Shown here: piece after piece, positions 30,760 through 42,724 of the stretch | Numbering within the stretch: the stretch's first letter is position 1 | Layout of the letters: each line of letters starts with the position of its first letter | DNA from: Roridomyces roridus | Taxonomy: Eukaryota > Basidiomycota > Agaricomycetes > Agaricales > Mycenaceae | Length of the DNA: 64,000 nt | Assembly: GCA_029378245.1 (NCBI GenBank) | Contig: JARKIF010000004.1 | Coordinates: forward strand, 3,410,001-3,474,000 | Direction: 5' to 3' | The notes under the pieces: model-generated | What the model was told of the DNA's origin: nothing | Databases searched by the model: none | The model's input: the letters and a program-made list of their open reading frames with translations, nothing else | Program-made: the position numbers and the translations under genes

Positions 30760-32006
30760 CCACAACGACGAACTCGCCACAGAAACCCAGATCATCCTGA
30801 TTCACAGGGAAGCGGTCACGCAGTCAGGTCATGAGATTTGAGAAATCGTGGAAGCTCCGTGAAACGAAGCGCAAGGCGCGAAGCAAGGGAAGGGCGGCAC
30901 GAGATTAACTTGCTGTAATACCGCGAAGGTGTGGTCCGTGTGGGACTAGGTTCGATGGCGGCCGCCATCCAAGTACGTCCCAAATACCGATGAAAGTTGT
31001 GACGAAACCTGGAGAAAGACATACGAGTAGGATGAGTAGATCGCGTCTGGCGGCAAGTTAAGTTCACTTTCGCAGTGAATATCCGAGAGCCTTTGGCCCA
31101 TCCCGATTCGCTACGCAGCTTGCTAGATCAAAATCAAGTCCCAGTGGGGCCGAAGTCTCTTGTCTTGCCAAGCGGTTCGATGGTGTAGTTGGTTTATCAC
31201 TGCTTTTCTCTCTCAAAGGTAACAGCAGGATTTTGACCACGCAAACCCACACGCTGCTTCGGTAAGAAGCCTTCGCGCCTGGGACTAATCGCATCACCGA
31301 ACTCAAATTGTGAGTGTTCCACCGCCTCGGAAGATCCGCCCGAGCTTGACTACAGCAGGTTCGCCCATTCGCTCGCCTATCTCCCGGGGTTTCAGCCATT
31401 TGCGATACCGATACCGTGAGACCCGTCGGCTGAAAATCCCTAATCCGAATGCTTGAATTTGGAATCGCCTTGAGTTTCTTGTGAGTTTCCGATAGAGCTG
31501 GAGAGCAGCCAGGTATAATCTGCCTCGATCTCACTGCACCGGTCCAGGGATCCGTTCTGCGACAGCCCGTTGTATTTCCAGCGGTGGAAACCCGGGCTTC
31601 GACAAGCAATCGCGGGAAGAATCGAGCGACGAGAATCGAGATGACAGCTGATACGGATACTGCATGGTTACCACGTGGGCCGAAAGCCCGAAAGTCACAC
31701 CCAGTCAACGACCCAGGAGATTTCGAGATCCGTTCCAGTACAGGATCGAACGGAAGGAATTCGAAGATGACGGTGGGAGTCAGGAGCTCTGTGCTGACTC
31801 AGCGTTGATGGCCAGAACAGCTCCCAAGCTCGACCACCATGAAACGCTTCTTGTTCTTGAGTACGAAAATCATGCTTTGGTCTCGTCCCCACATGGCTCC
31901 TCTAGGCTCCAGCTGTTGGCAATTCTTTTCTTGCGGACAATGGCGGATGAATGTCAAGACCGCGGATCAACTAAAATCCGGTGTCTTTGACTTGTTCCTG
32001 ACGACC
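30760..32006. other. Intergenic, no supported gene
   Basis: A long open frame on the minus strand (31064-31708) has neither family features nor plausible splice context, and I regard it as chance. Nothing else was seen. Confidence 0.5.
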
Positions 32007-34062
32007 ATGTCCTCCATGACCGCCTCCGTGCATCCTTGGCTGCAAGCACGTAACATCTCGGTGTTACGGCCCTTCCTTCGTGTGAGCTCCATCTGCTTGG
32101 TCTCCGTCTGCTCAGCCCTCTTCCAAAGACGACCGCATCGCGAGCGATGGGCGGCTCCACAAGACACATCGCTATACTCTGCGGCATGCTACCGAGACTA
32201 ACAGACGACGAGGTAGCCTCCCTCCTCCCCCCGGTCATCTACGCAAACCTTGATATTGCACGCATGCCTTCGCTCGAGGTCCTGGACGGGCTCACAAACA
32301 TGTCGGCGCAGCTGCCCTGCATCCAAAATCTGGTACCGATTTTCGAATGGCTGAAAATGATCATGGCTGGACATCTATTCGACCGCTTGTACGGCGCTGC
32401 ACCCGATCTGTGGGCACGCTTCTGGCCCTGGGTTGACTTCATCTTGTCGCACGAAGACAGAGTCGTCGGATACTCTCCTGAGGACGATCTGCTGTTCCAC
32501 CAGTCGATATCGCAGACGGCCTTGGCACTCTTTAGCAACCCTATAACCAGATATCTCGTGGCCGAGACAACCGGTCTTCGTCGCGCAATGGTCATCTCGT
32601 GGATCAAGATCATGCGGCTTTCAAAGTCCGACGAGAAGAGCAGGATGCGGGACGTGGCGCCGCCCATCCTCGTTCTATCCGATCTCGAGAACAGGCAGCA
32701 TCTCGCCGAAATCATTGATGGATGCGGGGGTGATCTCAGTGTCTTATCTCGCATCGTCACAGAGACTATCTCCCTGGCCTCGAAGCACCCCAACGAGCAG
32801 TTGACCGGGGGCTTGATCACACCTTGCGTCCTTTTGCTGCAACATATCTCGATGAAGTGGCCCGAGACCCTCGCGGGCATGATGTCATCGAAACTTGCCT
32901 CTGCGCTCGTCTCGGCCCTCGGCATACAAGTTACGCCGCCGGGAGAACGACCGCTGGGAATCCAGCTGTGTCTGTTCGCGCTCATGCAGGTTTTGCACAT
33001 GCCTCAGGCGCACAGCTGGATGATACCTGTCCTCCGCAAGGGTCTCCTCACACAGATCGTATTCTGGGGCGAGAAACTGGGTGGGAGAGCAGAAGCTGAT
33101 ACGGTGGGCAAGTTCAACCAACTGCTGCGGATCCTGCTTGCAGAGACGTTGGTCCACCCGTCCATCGTCGTGGAGATGAAGCGGTGCTTTGATGCACTGG
33201 AGGAGCGGGCGTCGCGGCCTCCGTTCGCGGGGTGTGTGCTCTATCCGATGTGGGCAGCGCTGAGGGATTTGGTCAATGAGCGTTCGGCGGTCGTTGAAGC
33301 TTTGAAGGAACCGCGGATACGCTCCGCGTTGGTGTGTCATAACGTTTAGGTGCGTGTTTTAAAACGCGGATTTCATCCTCTCATTCCACACAGTGCGCTA
33401 AAATCGCCGAGCGTGACTCGTTTCGTCGATGTGGGGGATGTCATACAGCCGTCTATTGCTCGGAGGCCTGCCAGCGCACAGACTGGGTCGCAGTTGACGG
33501 CCACCGGGCGGAATGCGAGCAAATGTTGGAGGTCTATCAAGGTTCGCTCCATTTTTCTTACACTTCGGTGTTTGACTTCAAAATAGGACTCGCCTTAATC
33601 GGCATTCACCACCGTGACAAATCCTTCATCCGTACCCTCCTCGACATGGACTGTCGCCGACACCGCCTGCGCATCTGCGTCGAGCTAGTACAATTCATGG
33701 CTCAACACCCACAGGTGCCCTGTCTCGTCGCGTTCAACTACCAAAACGTCACGGGGGTCAAGATCTTCGTCTTGCCCATACAGACGTCGTTACCACCCGA
33801 GATGGCGAAACCCCTGTTGTTGAGGATGAATAGGGAACTGCGGCAAGGGTTCGTGTCGATGCCGTTGCATGTGCTGTGTGTGAGGCATGGGAAAAACCAA
33901 GGGTTTGCGCCGTTTCCGGTGCATAGGTTTAGTACCCCGTTGTTTACAGGCTTGGTTGATATTGCGAAGGCTTTGGGTAGTGGTAGGATTCCGCGGGAGC
34001 AGGTGGAACCGATGGTGAAGAATTGCATTGAGGCGGTGGGCGACAGTGCCGAGTTTCATTGA
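32007..34062 (+). pseudogene. MYND zinc-finger protein, copy 1, with TAG replacing a Gln codon at a splice junction
   Basis: Exons 32007-32081, 32129-33349, 33394-33541 and 33587-34062 correspond one-to-one, with equal lengths for exons 2 to 4, to the paralogue at 49879-47224. The protein would be about 639 aa: a long helical region (DLWARFWPWVDF, MPQAHSWMIPVLRKGLL), then a MYND finger (VCHN-CAK, RRCGGCHTAVYCSEACQRTDW, GHRAEC) and a conserved tail. The last codon of exon 2 is TAG (33347-33349), where the paralogue has CAG. Translation would stop just inside the finger, losing most MYND cysteines. A weak alternative donor (GTTTAG at 33344) would remove exactly the two affected codons in frame, so a rescued product is possible. 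MYND domains bind proline-rich partners; the role here is unknown. Confidence 0.8.
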
Positions 34063-34314
34063 GGACCGGGAAGATTGTACTGTATTCAACGTAGTGTGTA
34101 CAATGTAGGCTCAAACAAAGGTCACAGTGGAAAATACCGGACGTCGAGGGGGCCGAAGGCAGGAGCGCCTCAACTTGTTGTTCAACTAGATTTCCGGGTT
34201 CAGGCACGGTGAGTATGGGATTCAACACAACAATTAGATTTGATAATTTACTGGAATGTAACAGGAACCATAAAAAGGAATGAAAGAGACTACATTTTTC
34301 ACTGCGACTCCACC

Positions 34315-36345
34315 TCAAAGACTGGTGATGGTGACCGGGACACCCTGAGCGGGGCGAGGCGGGGCACCTCCGTCTCCGATCATGATCTGCACACCCTCGC
34401 TCCAGACACCATCGGCGACGACGTAGATCCAACCGGGCCCTGGTGCATAAATGTTGCCGTTGGGAGGCGCGGTGATGGTGAGGGTGCTGCCGGAAAGACT
34501 GTGCTCGAGGAAGACGAGGCGCTGGCCAGCGTGCCATCCGTGAGTGACGAAGCCCATGTCCATCAGCGAGACTGTTCAAAATTGTAAGTACATCGTGCGT
34601 GAAAAAGAAGATGGATAGAGCGTACCCTGGAGCTCGCCGGCGGCAAGGCTGGCAGGGATAGTGACCGTGAGCGTACCGTTGGCGTTGAATGCGAGCTGGG
34701 AAGGAGACTTCGAGATGACGGGGCGGGGCGAGTTGTTGGTGATGAAGTCAGGGTTGAAGTACTCGACGCGGTATTCCGAGGGGAAGGACAGGTTGTTAGG
34801 GTTGTTGTCAGCATCGAGGACGAAGGGGTGGGGGTTGGAGGCCGCAACCATGATGTTTCTGAGCAATGTTAATGACCAGCGGTTGTGAAAGTGTTGGAAC
34901 TTACCCTTTGGCCGTGAGCGTCGCAGCCGAGTGGTACATACGCGGGATGGGGCTCGTAGGGATGCCGACCTGGGTGATTCTTCGTCCAATATGTGAGATA
35001 CGTTGTATGAAACATTTGAAATGAATACCTTTGGCCCAATGGCAACGTCGACTTGTACATGATGCCTTGCGTCGCAGGGTTGGCCGCGTTGGTGCCGGTG
35101 GCTCCTGAATCGCCGACGGAAGGGTATCCTGAGTAACTGATCCAGAATCAATATCAGCCTGAAAGGAACTTGAACAATGCAACTTACCCAGTATGTGCGC
35201 CGTTGACGATGTAGATATCACCGCTGGGCAACATGACAGTCTCAGCCATGACACGCGGGTCCGGAAGATGGTCGATCTCCCATCCGGCAGCGACACCCGC
35301 GGCAGTCAGCGTGATACGCTGGCACTGAGTGGTAGCGACATCGTTGACGGACATCTCCTCCAAGGTGATGGTGTCGGGCTTGTTGGATCCACCGCAAGCG
35401 ATAACGGCGGGCTCGTAGAGCGGGGGAGAGAGTGGGAGCAACTGGGCGAAACCGTCGAAGGGAACACCGATGCGGACGCCGTTGGGAAGCTCGGGAAGGC
35501 GCAGGAGTTCGGTGTCGGTCTCGATGTCGTAGATGACAGATTGGTTGTTGGCAATAATGAGGACGTTGCCGGAAGGAAGGACCATTCCACTGAATCACAA
35601 GTTAGTAAATCAATGACTCAAAGAAGAGGAAGAAAATACCGAGGGAAGAGGTTAGCTGGGAGGGTGTCTTCCAAGAACTTACTCGGGCGCACTGTGCCCT
35701 CCTCGCCCTTGCGCGGGGGGAAGAACTCGTAGTTGTTCTGCGCAATGTCCGCGGCGTTGAACGTCGTCAAGATGTCACTGCCACCGATGATGAAGAGACT
35801 GCCGTCAGCAATACGCAGAGCCGTAGGGTACCAACGCGTGACGACGAGGTGCAAAGTCTCGGGGTCCTCGAAAACGGTGCATCCAGGGCCGGTTCCGTCC
35901 GCGGAGGTGCAGGGGCCAAAGAGGCGGACACCCATACGACCGTCGGTAGCGTTCCCCCACCCAGGGATGTCGTCGACTGGTTGGCCACCGACGGCGACAT
36001 GAGTACCGTTCGAGATGAAACCTCCGCTAGCGCTGCAATTTTCGAGAGTCAGCAAACAAGATGTGGAAGACAGTATGAAATTTACCAGAAGCTGTTCGTC
36101 TGGATTTCAAGCGGCGTCGCCGTGTTGGTGTCAAAGTGCCAGAGACCGGCCCAGGCAGACTCGCCGTTGGGGAGCTTGAGGGGGTTGGTGTAGGGGCGGT
36201 CGTACATGAGAGCCAGCGTTGGCGTCAGGTTGATGAGCTCGAGGGGGATAATGCCGGAGTTTCCCTGCTGCACAATGGACCAGGTGTTCTGGGCCATTGC
36301 GAGGCGAACGAAGGGGAGGAGCGAGAGGAACTTGGTGGAGCGCAT
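34315..36345 (-). CDS. Glyoxal oxidase-like copper radical oxidase (AA5 family)
   Basis: Exons 36345-36086, 36032-35640, 35589-35188, 35136-35029, 34979-34905, 34858-34626 and 34571-34315 give 575 aa, the usual size. A signal peptide is present (FLSLLPFVRLAMAQ). The copper/radical residues are all found. Cys87 lies in SFC-ASGGFISNGT, built across the first splice. Tyr155 is in TRWYPTA, Tyr403-His404 in IPRMYHSAATLT, and His501 in GFVTHGWHAGQR. Secreted enzymes of this class oxidise aldehydes or alcohols while reducing O2 to H2O2, feeding lignin-degrading peroxidases. The C-terminal DUF1929-like sandwich is complete (WIYVVADGVWSEGVQIMIG). The gene looks fully functional. Substrate preference cannot be read from sequence. 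Confidence 0.94.
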
Positions 36346-36390
36346 GTTGGAAGGAATGAACTGCTGAAGAACAACGGAGAATGGATGGTC

Positions 36391-36398
36391 CTTTTATA
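36391..36398 (-). promoter_or_regulatory. TATA box of the copper radical oxidase gene
   Basis: TATAAAAG on the minus strand about 48 bp upstream of the ATG at 36345, a strong core promoter match. Confidence 0.6.
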
Positions 36399-36399
36399 C

Positions 36400-38558
36400 A
36401 GTGAGCGATGCAGTGCCTGTCCTAAAAGCAATTGGGGAAAGGCATTTGTGCCTGTCACAAGTTTATCCCAAGGATCGCTGGTTCCATAACAGTTCCGCCG
36501 ATCCATTCACCGGCGGTGCGAGGATTTGCTTCGATGCCGCACTTGTGTGTGAGTAGAATCTCCTTTCAGGCCGCACCGACGACGTAATCTGACTTTCACA
36601 TTCATAGTCCAAGTATAGCGCGGCGTTTATCCTGAAGGAGCTGGGGGACGCACAAGGCAAGCATCTTGCAATTGGCGGGTACCCACGCTGCCCAGCTCGA
36701 AGAGCACTGGGTTTTGCTGGCACCGAACGAACTTGCAACGAGCAGCAGAGGTGGGCTCAGAGGTATTCCCGGTGGGCAATGGATTGGAGGGTGTCCAGTG
36801 CGAGAAGAGCGCTAGGCAAGAGCAGGTGCGGAGCAGAAAAGCGGCAATCAACGACGCGTTCTTTGAATACCGGACGATCACGTGCACGTAGGGGCGATCT
36901 CTTGATTACAACTTTAGAAGCAGAGAAACGATAACAACGGCGGTCTGTGTGATTCTCGCGAAACAAAGTTGGTAGGTGCCCAGGCAGCTCGGTGTTCTGG
37001 GAACACCGAGAGATACATTTTGATTCAACCAAGATTGAACATTGCATGAAAATGCTAGCGCGCTGGTATATGTAAGAATAAGAAGGAATTGAGGGTGCCG
37101 ACACGGCCCTCCCCTACTTACATGGCCCATGGGAACAAGTATTAAAGAGCATAGCTTCTCACTTGCTCCATGGCTTTGCGCGGGGGCTATCAGCAAGTAA
37201 TTCCACGGCAAGCCGCCGCTCGCGATCGCAGCATTGAGATGTATTTATAAAATGTACTATTTCTATTAGGCTCAGTTTGACCCGCGGAATTCTCAAAACC
37301 CTCCGTAGATCACCGTCTGCTCGGGGTTCAAAGAATATAAGCGTAGATAAAAATCATTCGAGGCTTTTTATGCAATGGAGCTCATTGGCGACTGAATTCA
37401 CAGAGCCCGCCGACTCGTAAACGTCGGGAGATGAAACAGTCCAAAGTTTAATCCGCCCCAGACGTCGGGCGTTGATAACGATTTCCGCTGAATTGATTGT
37501 ATGCGCGCCAGCGCAACCGCCAGTGAGTATTCCACTTGGACGTCTCCATTTTTCGGCCAAGCTAGCGCGTGCGCCAGCCCAGGCTAGTAGCGATTCATAC
37601 GGGGCCGTGCATGTGAGGTTGAACCGTCTACTCATCGACTATGCCTCACTGATGCCCGGGGATCATGATTCGTGAACTGTTGCGGCGGTTCGGTCCAACG
37701 TTTTCTCGAACACACTGTGATCGCTGGCTTTCACCCGCTCACCCCTCCCCGACTTTGATCGGGTCTCTTCACGGGTACCCGCACCCGTCGGGAGCGGCAC
37801 CCTACCGTGACACAGTGTAAAATTTTACCGGCTCTGGCCAGAGAATCATGCATGTACCCGGCCAAAAAACCGCGCCAGTTTCCCACCTGCAGTCCCCTGG
37901 GCTGTCAATTACTGTCGATGTTTATATGGCTTCTTCTCTATGGTGAGGCTTGCAGTAAACCAACTCGACAACAAGGTTGAAACTCCGGTGAGTCCATGGA
38001 TATTTGAATGATCATTCGATTCAATTAGGTCGGCTTTCCAGCTGGCTGCCGCCGAGACAACAACAGTAGAGTAGGCGACGATGCTCAACGACCGGAGCAT
38101 GATATCGATTCTGTGGGAAATGTAATAGACTTATTTCTGCCCTCAGTACTAATTATAATACAGCTTGACTGCGCAATTTTTGCCGACGCAGTTGAGTGAC
38201 CGAAGCCGGTAGGTACGCGGTACCTCAAAGGGGCGGGCTGTCCCGCTCTCGGTGGGGTCGGGCGCCATGAAAGGGGGGTAAAAATACCCCGATTCGCAAA
38301 AAAAAAAAGCGCACAGATGATTTAGACTCGGCGAAGCGCGCGCGGCTTTCGGGAGGGGTGTCAATGGTGTCCGTTTGAAATTTTGGACTCAGGTGGTGGA
38401 GAGTGTTTCATCGAGGACCATGTCAGATTGTATGAACAGAACAGATGTTGTATTCAACGAACTGGACCGACAATTTCAAGTACACTGTTTCAAGCAGTAA
38501 GGTGTAGTATAGGCTACCTAAATAAAGGTGGAGGGATGAATAAATGTACAACGTCCGT
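36400..38558. other. Long intergenic region, no supported gene
   Basis: About 2.1 kb between the copper oxidase promoter and the 3' end of the MFS gene. I find no conserved protein, RNA gene or clear repeat. A short A-run lies near 38300. Confidence 0.5.
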
Positions 38559-40709
38559 CTATGCTTCAACAGGGGTCTTCAAATCCTTCGTCTTGATACT
38601 CCGCCATTCCACCATGAGCGAGCCGACCAACGACAAACAGGAGAGCGCGAGCGCGACGTAGAACGTCGCCATGATCGCCTGTATCCAGTTAGACGAGCTT
38701 AAACAAATAAGTGAACCTGGAACAACGCACCTTGTTATAAACGCCGAGAATACTGTTCATAACCTCCGGAGGTACGCCCTCCGTCGACGTAGCCCCAGCC
38801 TTGAGCACCTCACTCGGATCAATCCCAATACCCTTCAACCCCGACTCGAGTCTGCTGGTAAACACATTCTGCCCGACAGCGACAAATACAGCAGCGCCGA
38901 TGGTCTTCATGAAACTCATCAAGCTCGTCCCGATGGGTACGTCTTTCAACTCCAAGACCGTCTGCGCTGCGAGTTGGGGCTGCTGCATGCCCAGCCCGAC
39001 GCCGAACCCGACGACGATTTCGAATGGGATCCATTTGGTGTGGTTCGAGGTTGCCTTGAGCGTGGTGAGGAGGCCGATACCGACGGAGGAGATTATGGAG
39101 GAGATGATCATGAATGGTGTGAGGTACCTGCGTAGTTTTGTGAGGGAAATGAATCTGGAGGGAGAGGGAGAACGTACCCGATATAGGAGATGAGTCCACC
39201 TGCGAGCATGGACCCGGAAACAAGGGCCAGGATCAACGGAATGTTGTCGATTCCCGAACGCACGGCAGAAGTACCGTGGATGGATTGGAACCATATCGGC
39301 AGCTAAGTCCAGTGAGCTTACAACCCACACATCACGAAGACACTCACGTAGAACGTGACGATGAAGAACGCCGAGCCCAACATGAATCCATACAGCGCGC
39401 TGGACCAAATGCTCCTCTTCTTGAAAATCTTGGGCGGGATCGTCGCTTCATCTTGCTTCCAAATCTGCACCGCGACGAACCCAATGAAGAGGACGCCGGC
39501 GAGGATGAACAGTGCGATGATGCGGGCTGATTTCCACGGGTAGGTCGAGCCGCCCCATTGAAGGGCGAGGAGGAGGCACACGGTCGATGGGATGAAGAAG
39601 AAGTTGCCCCAGGGATCGAAAAGCGCCCAACGTTCTTTCCAGGATTTGGGTCCTGTTTTGCCGAGGCCGCGATCGGGCATGGAGAAGAGGAAGATGACGA
39701 CGAAGAGGGTGAGGCCGCCGATGGGAAGATTCTGGGGAGACAGGTCATGGGAGAAAGGAAAGAGAGGGGTGGACGTACAATGTAGAAGCACCTGTATTCG
39801 TTGAGATTCACGTTCAACACGCATAAACAAGCGACTCACCATCTCCAGCTTAATTTGTCCGTGAACACACCGCCGAGGAGCTACAGCCGTCAGTCCGAGC
39901 CGTCATCGAGCTACACTGACACTCACCGGACCCGCAACACTTGCAATTCCATAGACAGCCCCGATGAGGCCACTGTACAAGGGCTGTTTCTCGAGCGTGA
40001 CGGTGTTCGCTATGATGACGATGGCACCGGTGAAGACGCCCGCCGAGCCCAGCCCCGCTATCGCACGACCGATGATGAGGATCGCGGAGCTCGGTGCGAT
40101 TGCACAGATGAGGGAGCCGGCTTCGAAGAGCGTGAGGGCAAAGACGTATACCCATTTCGTGGGGAGGAAGGTGTAGATTTTGCCGTAGAGCAGCTGGGTG
40201 CAGGCGTTGGACTGTAGTAAGGTGTCAGTTAGCCTCGAGGTAAGTGCGTGGGAGGCGCACGAGGAGGTATCTGTCTGGTGTCAACTGGGCAAGTGCGGGG
40301 ATAGAGAGGCTACGCACGAGGACCCGTACCATCCGACGTCCTCGAGCGAATGAAATTGATCAGTTATGTGAGGGATTGCAGTGGCAATGATAGTGTTATC
40401 CTTTCGAGAAGGCTCAGCGGAGGAAGAGAAGAGTCGGTGGCGACGCACCAAGGACAGGATGAATACAGAAAGGCAGAGAGCGAATACCAGGAGGACGAAC
40501 TTGACGCCCTCTCCAGCTCCACCGCTCGTAGACGGGGGCGTTCCTTCCGACACCATCAAAACGGGCTCCTCGTCGGGTACCAGAGGGTTGTCCTTCTTGT
40601 CGATGGGGTGCATGGGGATGCCGTCCATGGGCGGTTCGTCGTGGTCGATGTCATCGTGCAGTGACGCTCTGCTGGCCGTCCGTGAAGAGTCGTCCCAGTG
40701 AGAGGACAT
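38559..40709 (-). CDS. MFS drug:H+ antiporter (14-spanner, DHA2-like)
   Basis: Ten exons (40709-40449, 40400-40318, 40270-40261, 40211-39927, 39880-39840, 39791-39779, 39731-39348, 39302-39178, 39127-38731, 38678-38559) give 572 aa. The acidic cytosolic N terminus leads into [14 protein letters not shown], the DHA2 motif in TM1. [25 protein letters not shown] (split by a junction), [37 protein letters not shown] and [19 protein letters not shown] follow. These are standard for fungal 14-TM exporters of toxins or xenobiotics at the plasma membrane. Exons of 10 and 13 nt are required for frame and family sequence (SSYLL and WCFYI-NLPIGG). No biosynthetic gene cluster is visible nearby, so a general efflux role is likelier than metabolite export. 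Confidence 0.93.
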
Positions 40710-40729
40710 AATAAGTGAAGGAAGGCAAG

Positions 40730-41495
40730 AGACGTGCTGCTTTGGAGCCGCAGAGCTTTAAGTTTGTCTTGACGTTTCGAAATTGACATATCGGGGCGGA
40801 AGTAGACCGAAATTACCTTCCGGTGCTGATGAAAGTCCGATATTGAAGCTCGAACTTGCCTGTGAGTGTTTCCACTTGAGCGGTCAGTTACGAACGAAGT
40901 CCAGCGTGGCTGCCACAATTGTCTTGCAGGTAGGAGGACCAAGACCCGCCCAGGAAGCAGCTGTTACTAGACCGAATAAGCCGTGCTTGCGGCGGCCGCA
41001 GCTTGCCCGCCGCAAGATTTAGGCATCAACAGATTTGCAACAGATCCATAATTGAACGAAGTCGAGGGGTAAGTGGCTTGGCCTCGTCGGCAGTCCCAGA
41101 TTGGCCGCTCCACTCCGAGCCTTGTAATGAAATCGTGTCTTTTTGGACCGAGCCTTGACCGAGTCTGGGTTTACACAGAGCGATTCACAGTCGGATGCGA
41201 ATAAGGAGCATTTGATGAACATCGCCAAGGAAGCACGATAGGAGTTGGGCGGGCCCTAGACGGCTCCGGGCTGGGAGAGCAGAGATGGTGGAGTGTGAAG
41301 AGCCGAGTCACAGCGTGACGTCACATCACCAACGTCATCATATCCCCGCCATTGCCCCGCCATCGACTCGGAGTCACTTCCTGGCCGAATCCTTGAGCGC
41401 GCTGCTCCCATCCTCGGTGTATATCCTCTTGGCCCTCAGCGACTTGATTCAAGCTGATCAGCTCAGGCCGGGAAGACATCGCAGCATCCTCTGGG
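40730..41495. other. Intergenic, nothing recognised
   Basis: This 766-bp region probably contains the promoter of the MFS gene. No further feature is supported. Confidence 0.4.
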
Positions 41496-42265
41496 ATGAG
41501 CGACTGGATGGCTCGTTTCAGCGACGACAGCAGGCTCGTCGACATGAATCTACCGGGCACGCATGACTCCACGACGTGTGAGTTGCTCGCCGACTTGCAT
41601 CAGGGGACTACACAGACAGTCGCCAGACTCACACTCACACTGGACCGTAATCCCCTGAATCCCCCCGGGCCTCCAAAGAACCCTCCCCGTGATGATAGAA
41701 CTATGGTGCGGATATCCGGTTGGTATGCAGTGAGAGTCACAAGAGGGTTGCGTTCATCGGGGTGGGTCGTTCCGTTCTGTCGTATCTGCAACCGACACGT
41801 TGCAGGACGAATATAAGCCCTCGTCCCCAGCAACTCGGGCGCGCACCAGAATCCAAGCAAGAAATTTGAGGTTGTTGTCGCCCATCTCAATCATGCCTTG
41901 GCTGCCCCATCGGCGGGCGAAGACGACGAGGTACCAGTGGAGGAGCCTCTGCATGCGTATGCGGATTACAAGAGTCTTCAGCCAGTGACGCCGTCACGCC
42001 TGATGTACGTTTTGTTTCTTCGTGTGGTCGGTTTCTCTCAAGTGAGATATTTAGATCGTGGTGATGGGAAATGAATCAACGATGGGGATGAATGAGCGGT
42101 TGCTTGCTTGGATTAGGCAAGTGAGCAAGGTGGAGGGGAGGAAGAGGTTTAGTGTCGTTTGTAAGTCGTGTCCTCCCATCCTTCTTTTCTTCGGTCTGAC
42201 TACGAGTAGTGTTGCACTTTTATCATTCGGAGCCCGGGTTGGTGGAGGTTATTATCGGGTTGTGA
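41496..42265 (+). pseudogene. PLC-like phosphodiesterase with its middle deleted
   Basis: The first part (41496-41578) reads MSDWMARFSDDSRLVDMN then LPGTHDSTT, the signature start of PI-PLC X-type phosphodiesterases. The end of such a protein appears at about 41855-42000 (KFEVVVAHLNHALAAPSAG, PLHAYADYKSL) and 42055-42265 (IVVMGNES, GMNERLLAWIRQ, LLHFYHSEPGLVEVIIGL). About 170 residues normally between these parts, including the second catalytic His region, are missing. The splice before IVVMG cannot be made in frame. A non-functional relic is the simplest reading. Confidence 0.6.
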
Positions 42266-42724
42266 GGCCTTGATGCGAGGTTACTTGCTCCTTTGAAATT
42301 CAATTATAGCGCAGGATATACTGATCCTTTACATCCTTACATCGCGTGGGCGTGCTCGATAAGAAGAAAAGAACATTATTCAACATTACAGAGGGAAACC
42401 CCCATCCGGACCACTCATTGAAGATGGTGTAATATCATGAGACCAAGAGCAGTTGCCACGGTCTACTGCCGGGGTCTGGTAGATAGGTATATGACCTGTC
42501 TTCTCTATTTTTCATGGGTCACAAGAGTCCGCCCTCCACCGTGCAGGAGAAAAGTTATCAAGATCGTGCAAACATTAGATAAACCCACATCCAGACCAAA
42601 TCATTATTGCTGACCCGATATGTGTGTTTTTCCCACGGGGTAAAGTGTCCCTTGGAAGGCCCTGTTGAGGTCTATATCCTCACAGCAGCATGGCAGTCCA
42701 GGAGCTGCGGTGGTTGAAATATGA
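42266..42724. other. Short intergenic region, nothing recognised
   Basis: 459 bp between the PLC-like relic and the 3' end of the Zn2Cys6-like gene; no feature supported. Confidence 0.4.

Noticed and set aside
31064..31708. 214-codon open frame on the minus strand
   Set aside because: No domain, no splice neighbours and composition unlike real exons nearby.
34240..36193. Several long plus-strand open frames opposite the copper oxidase
   Set aside because: Antisense shadows of coding exons; the minus strand carries the complete spliced gene.
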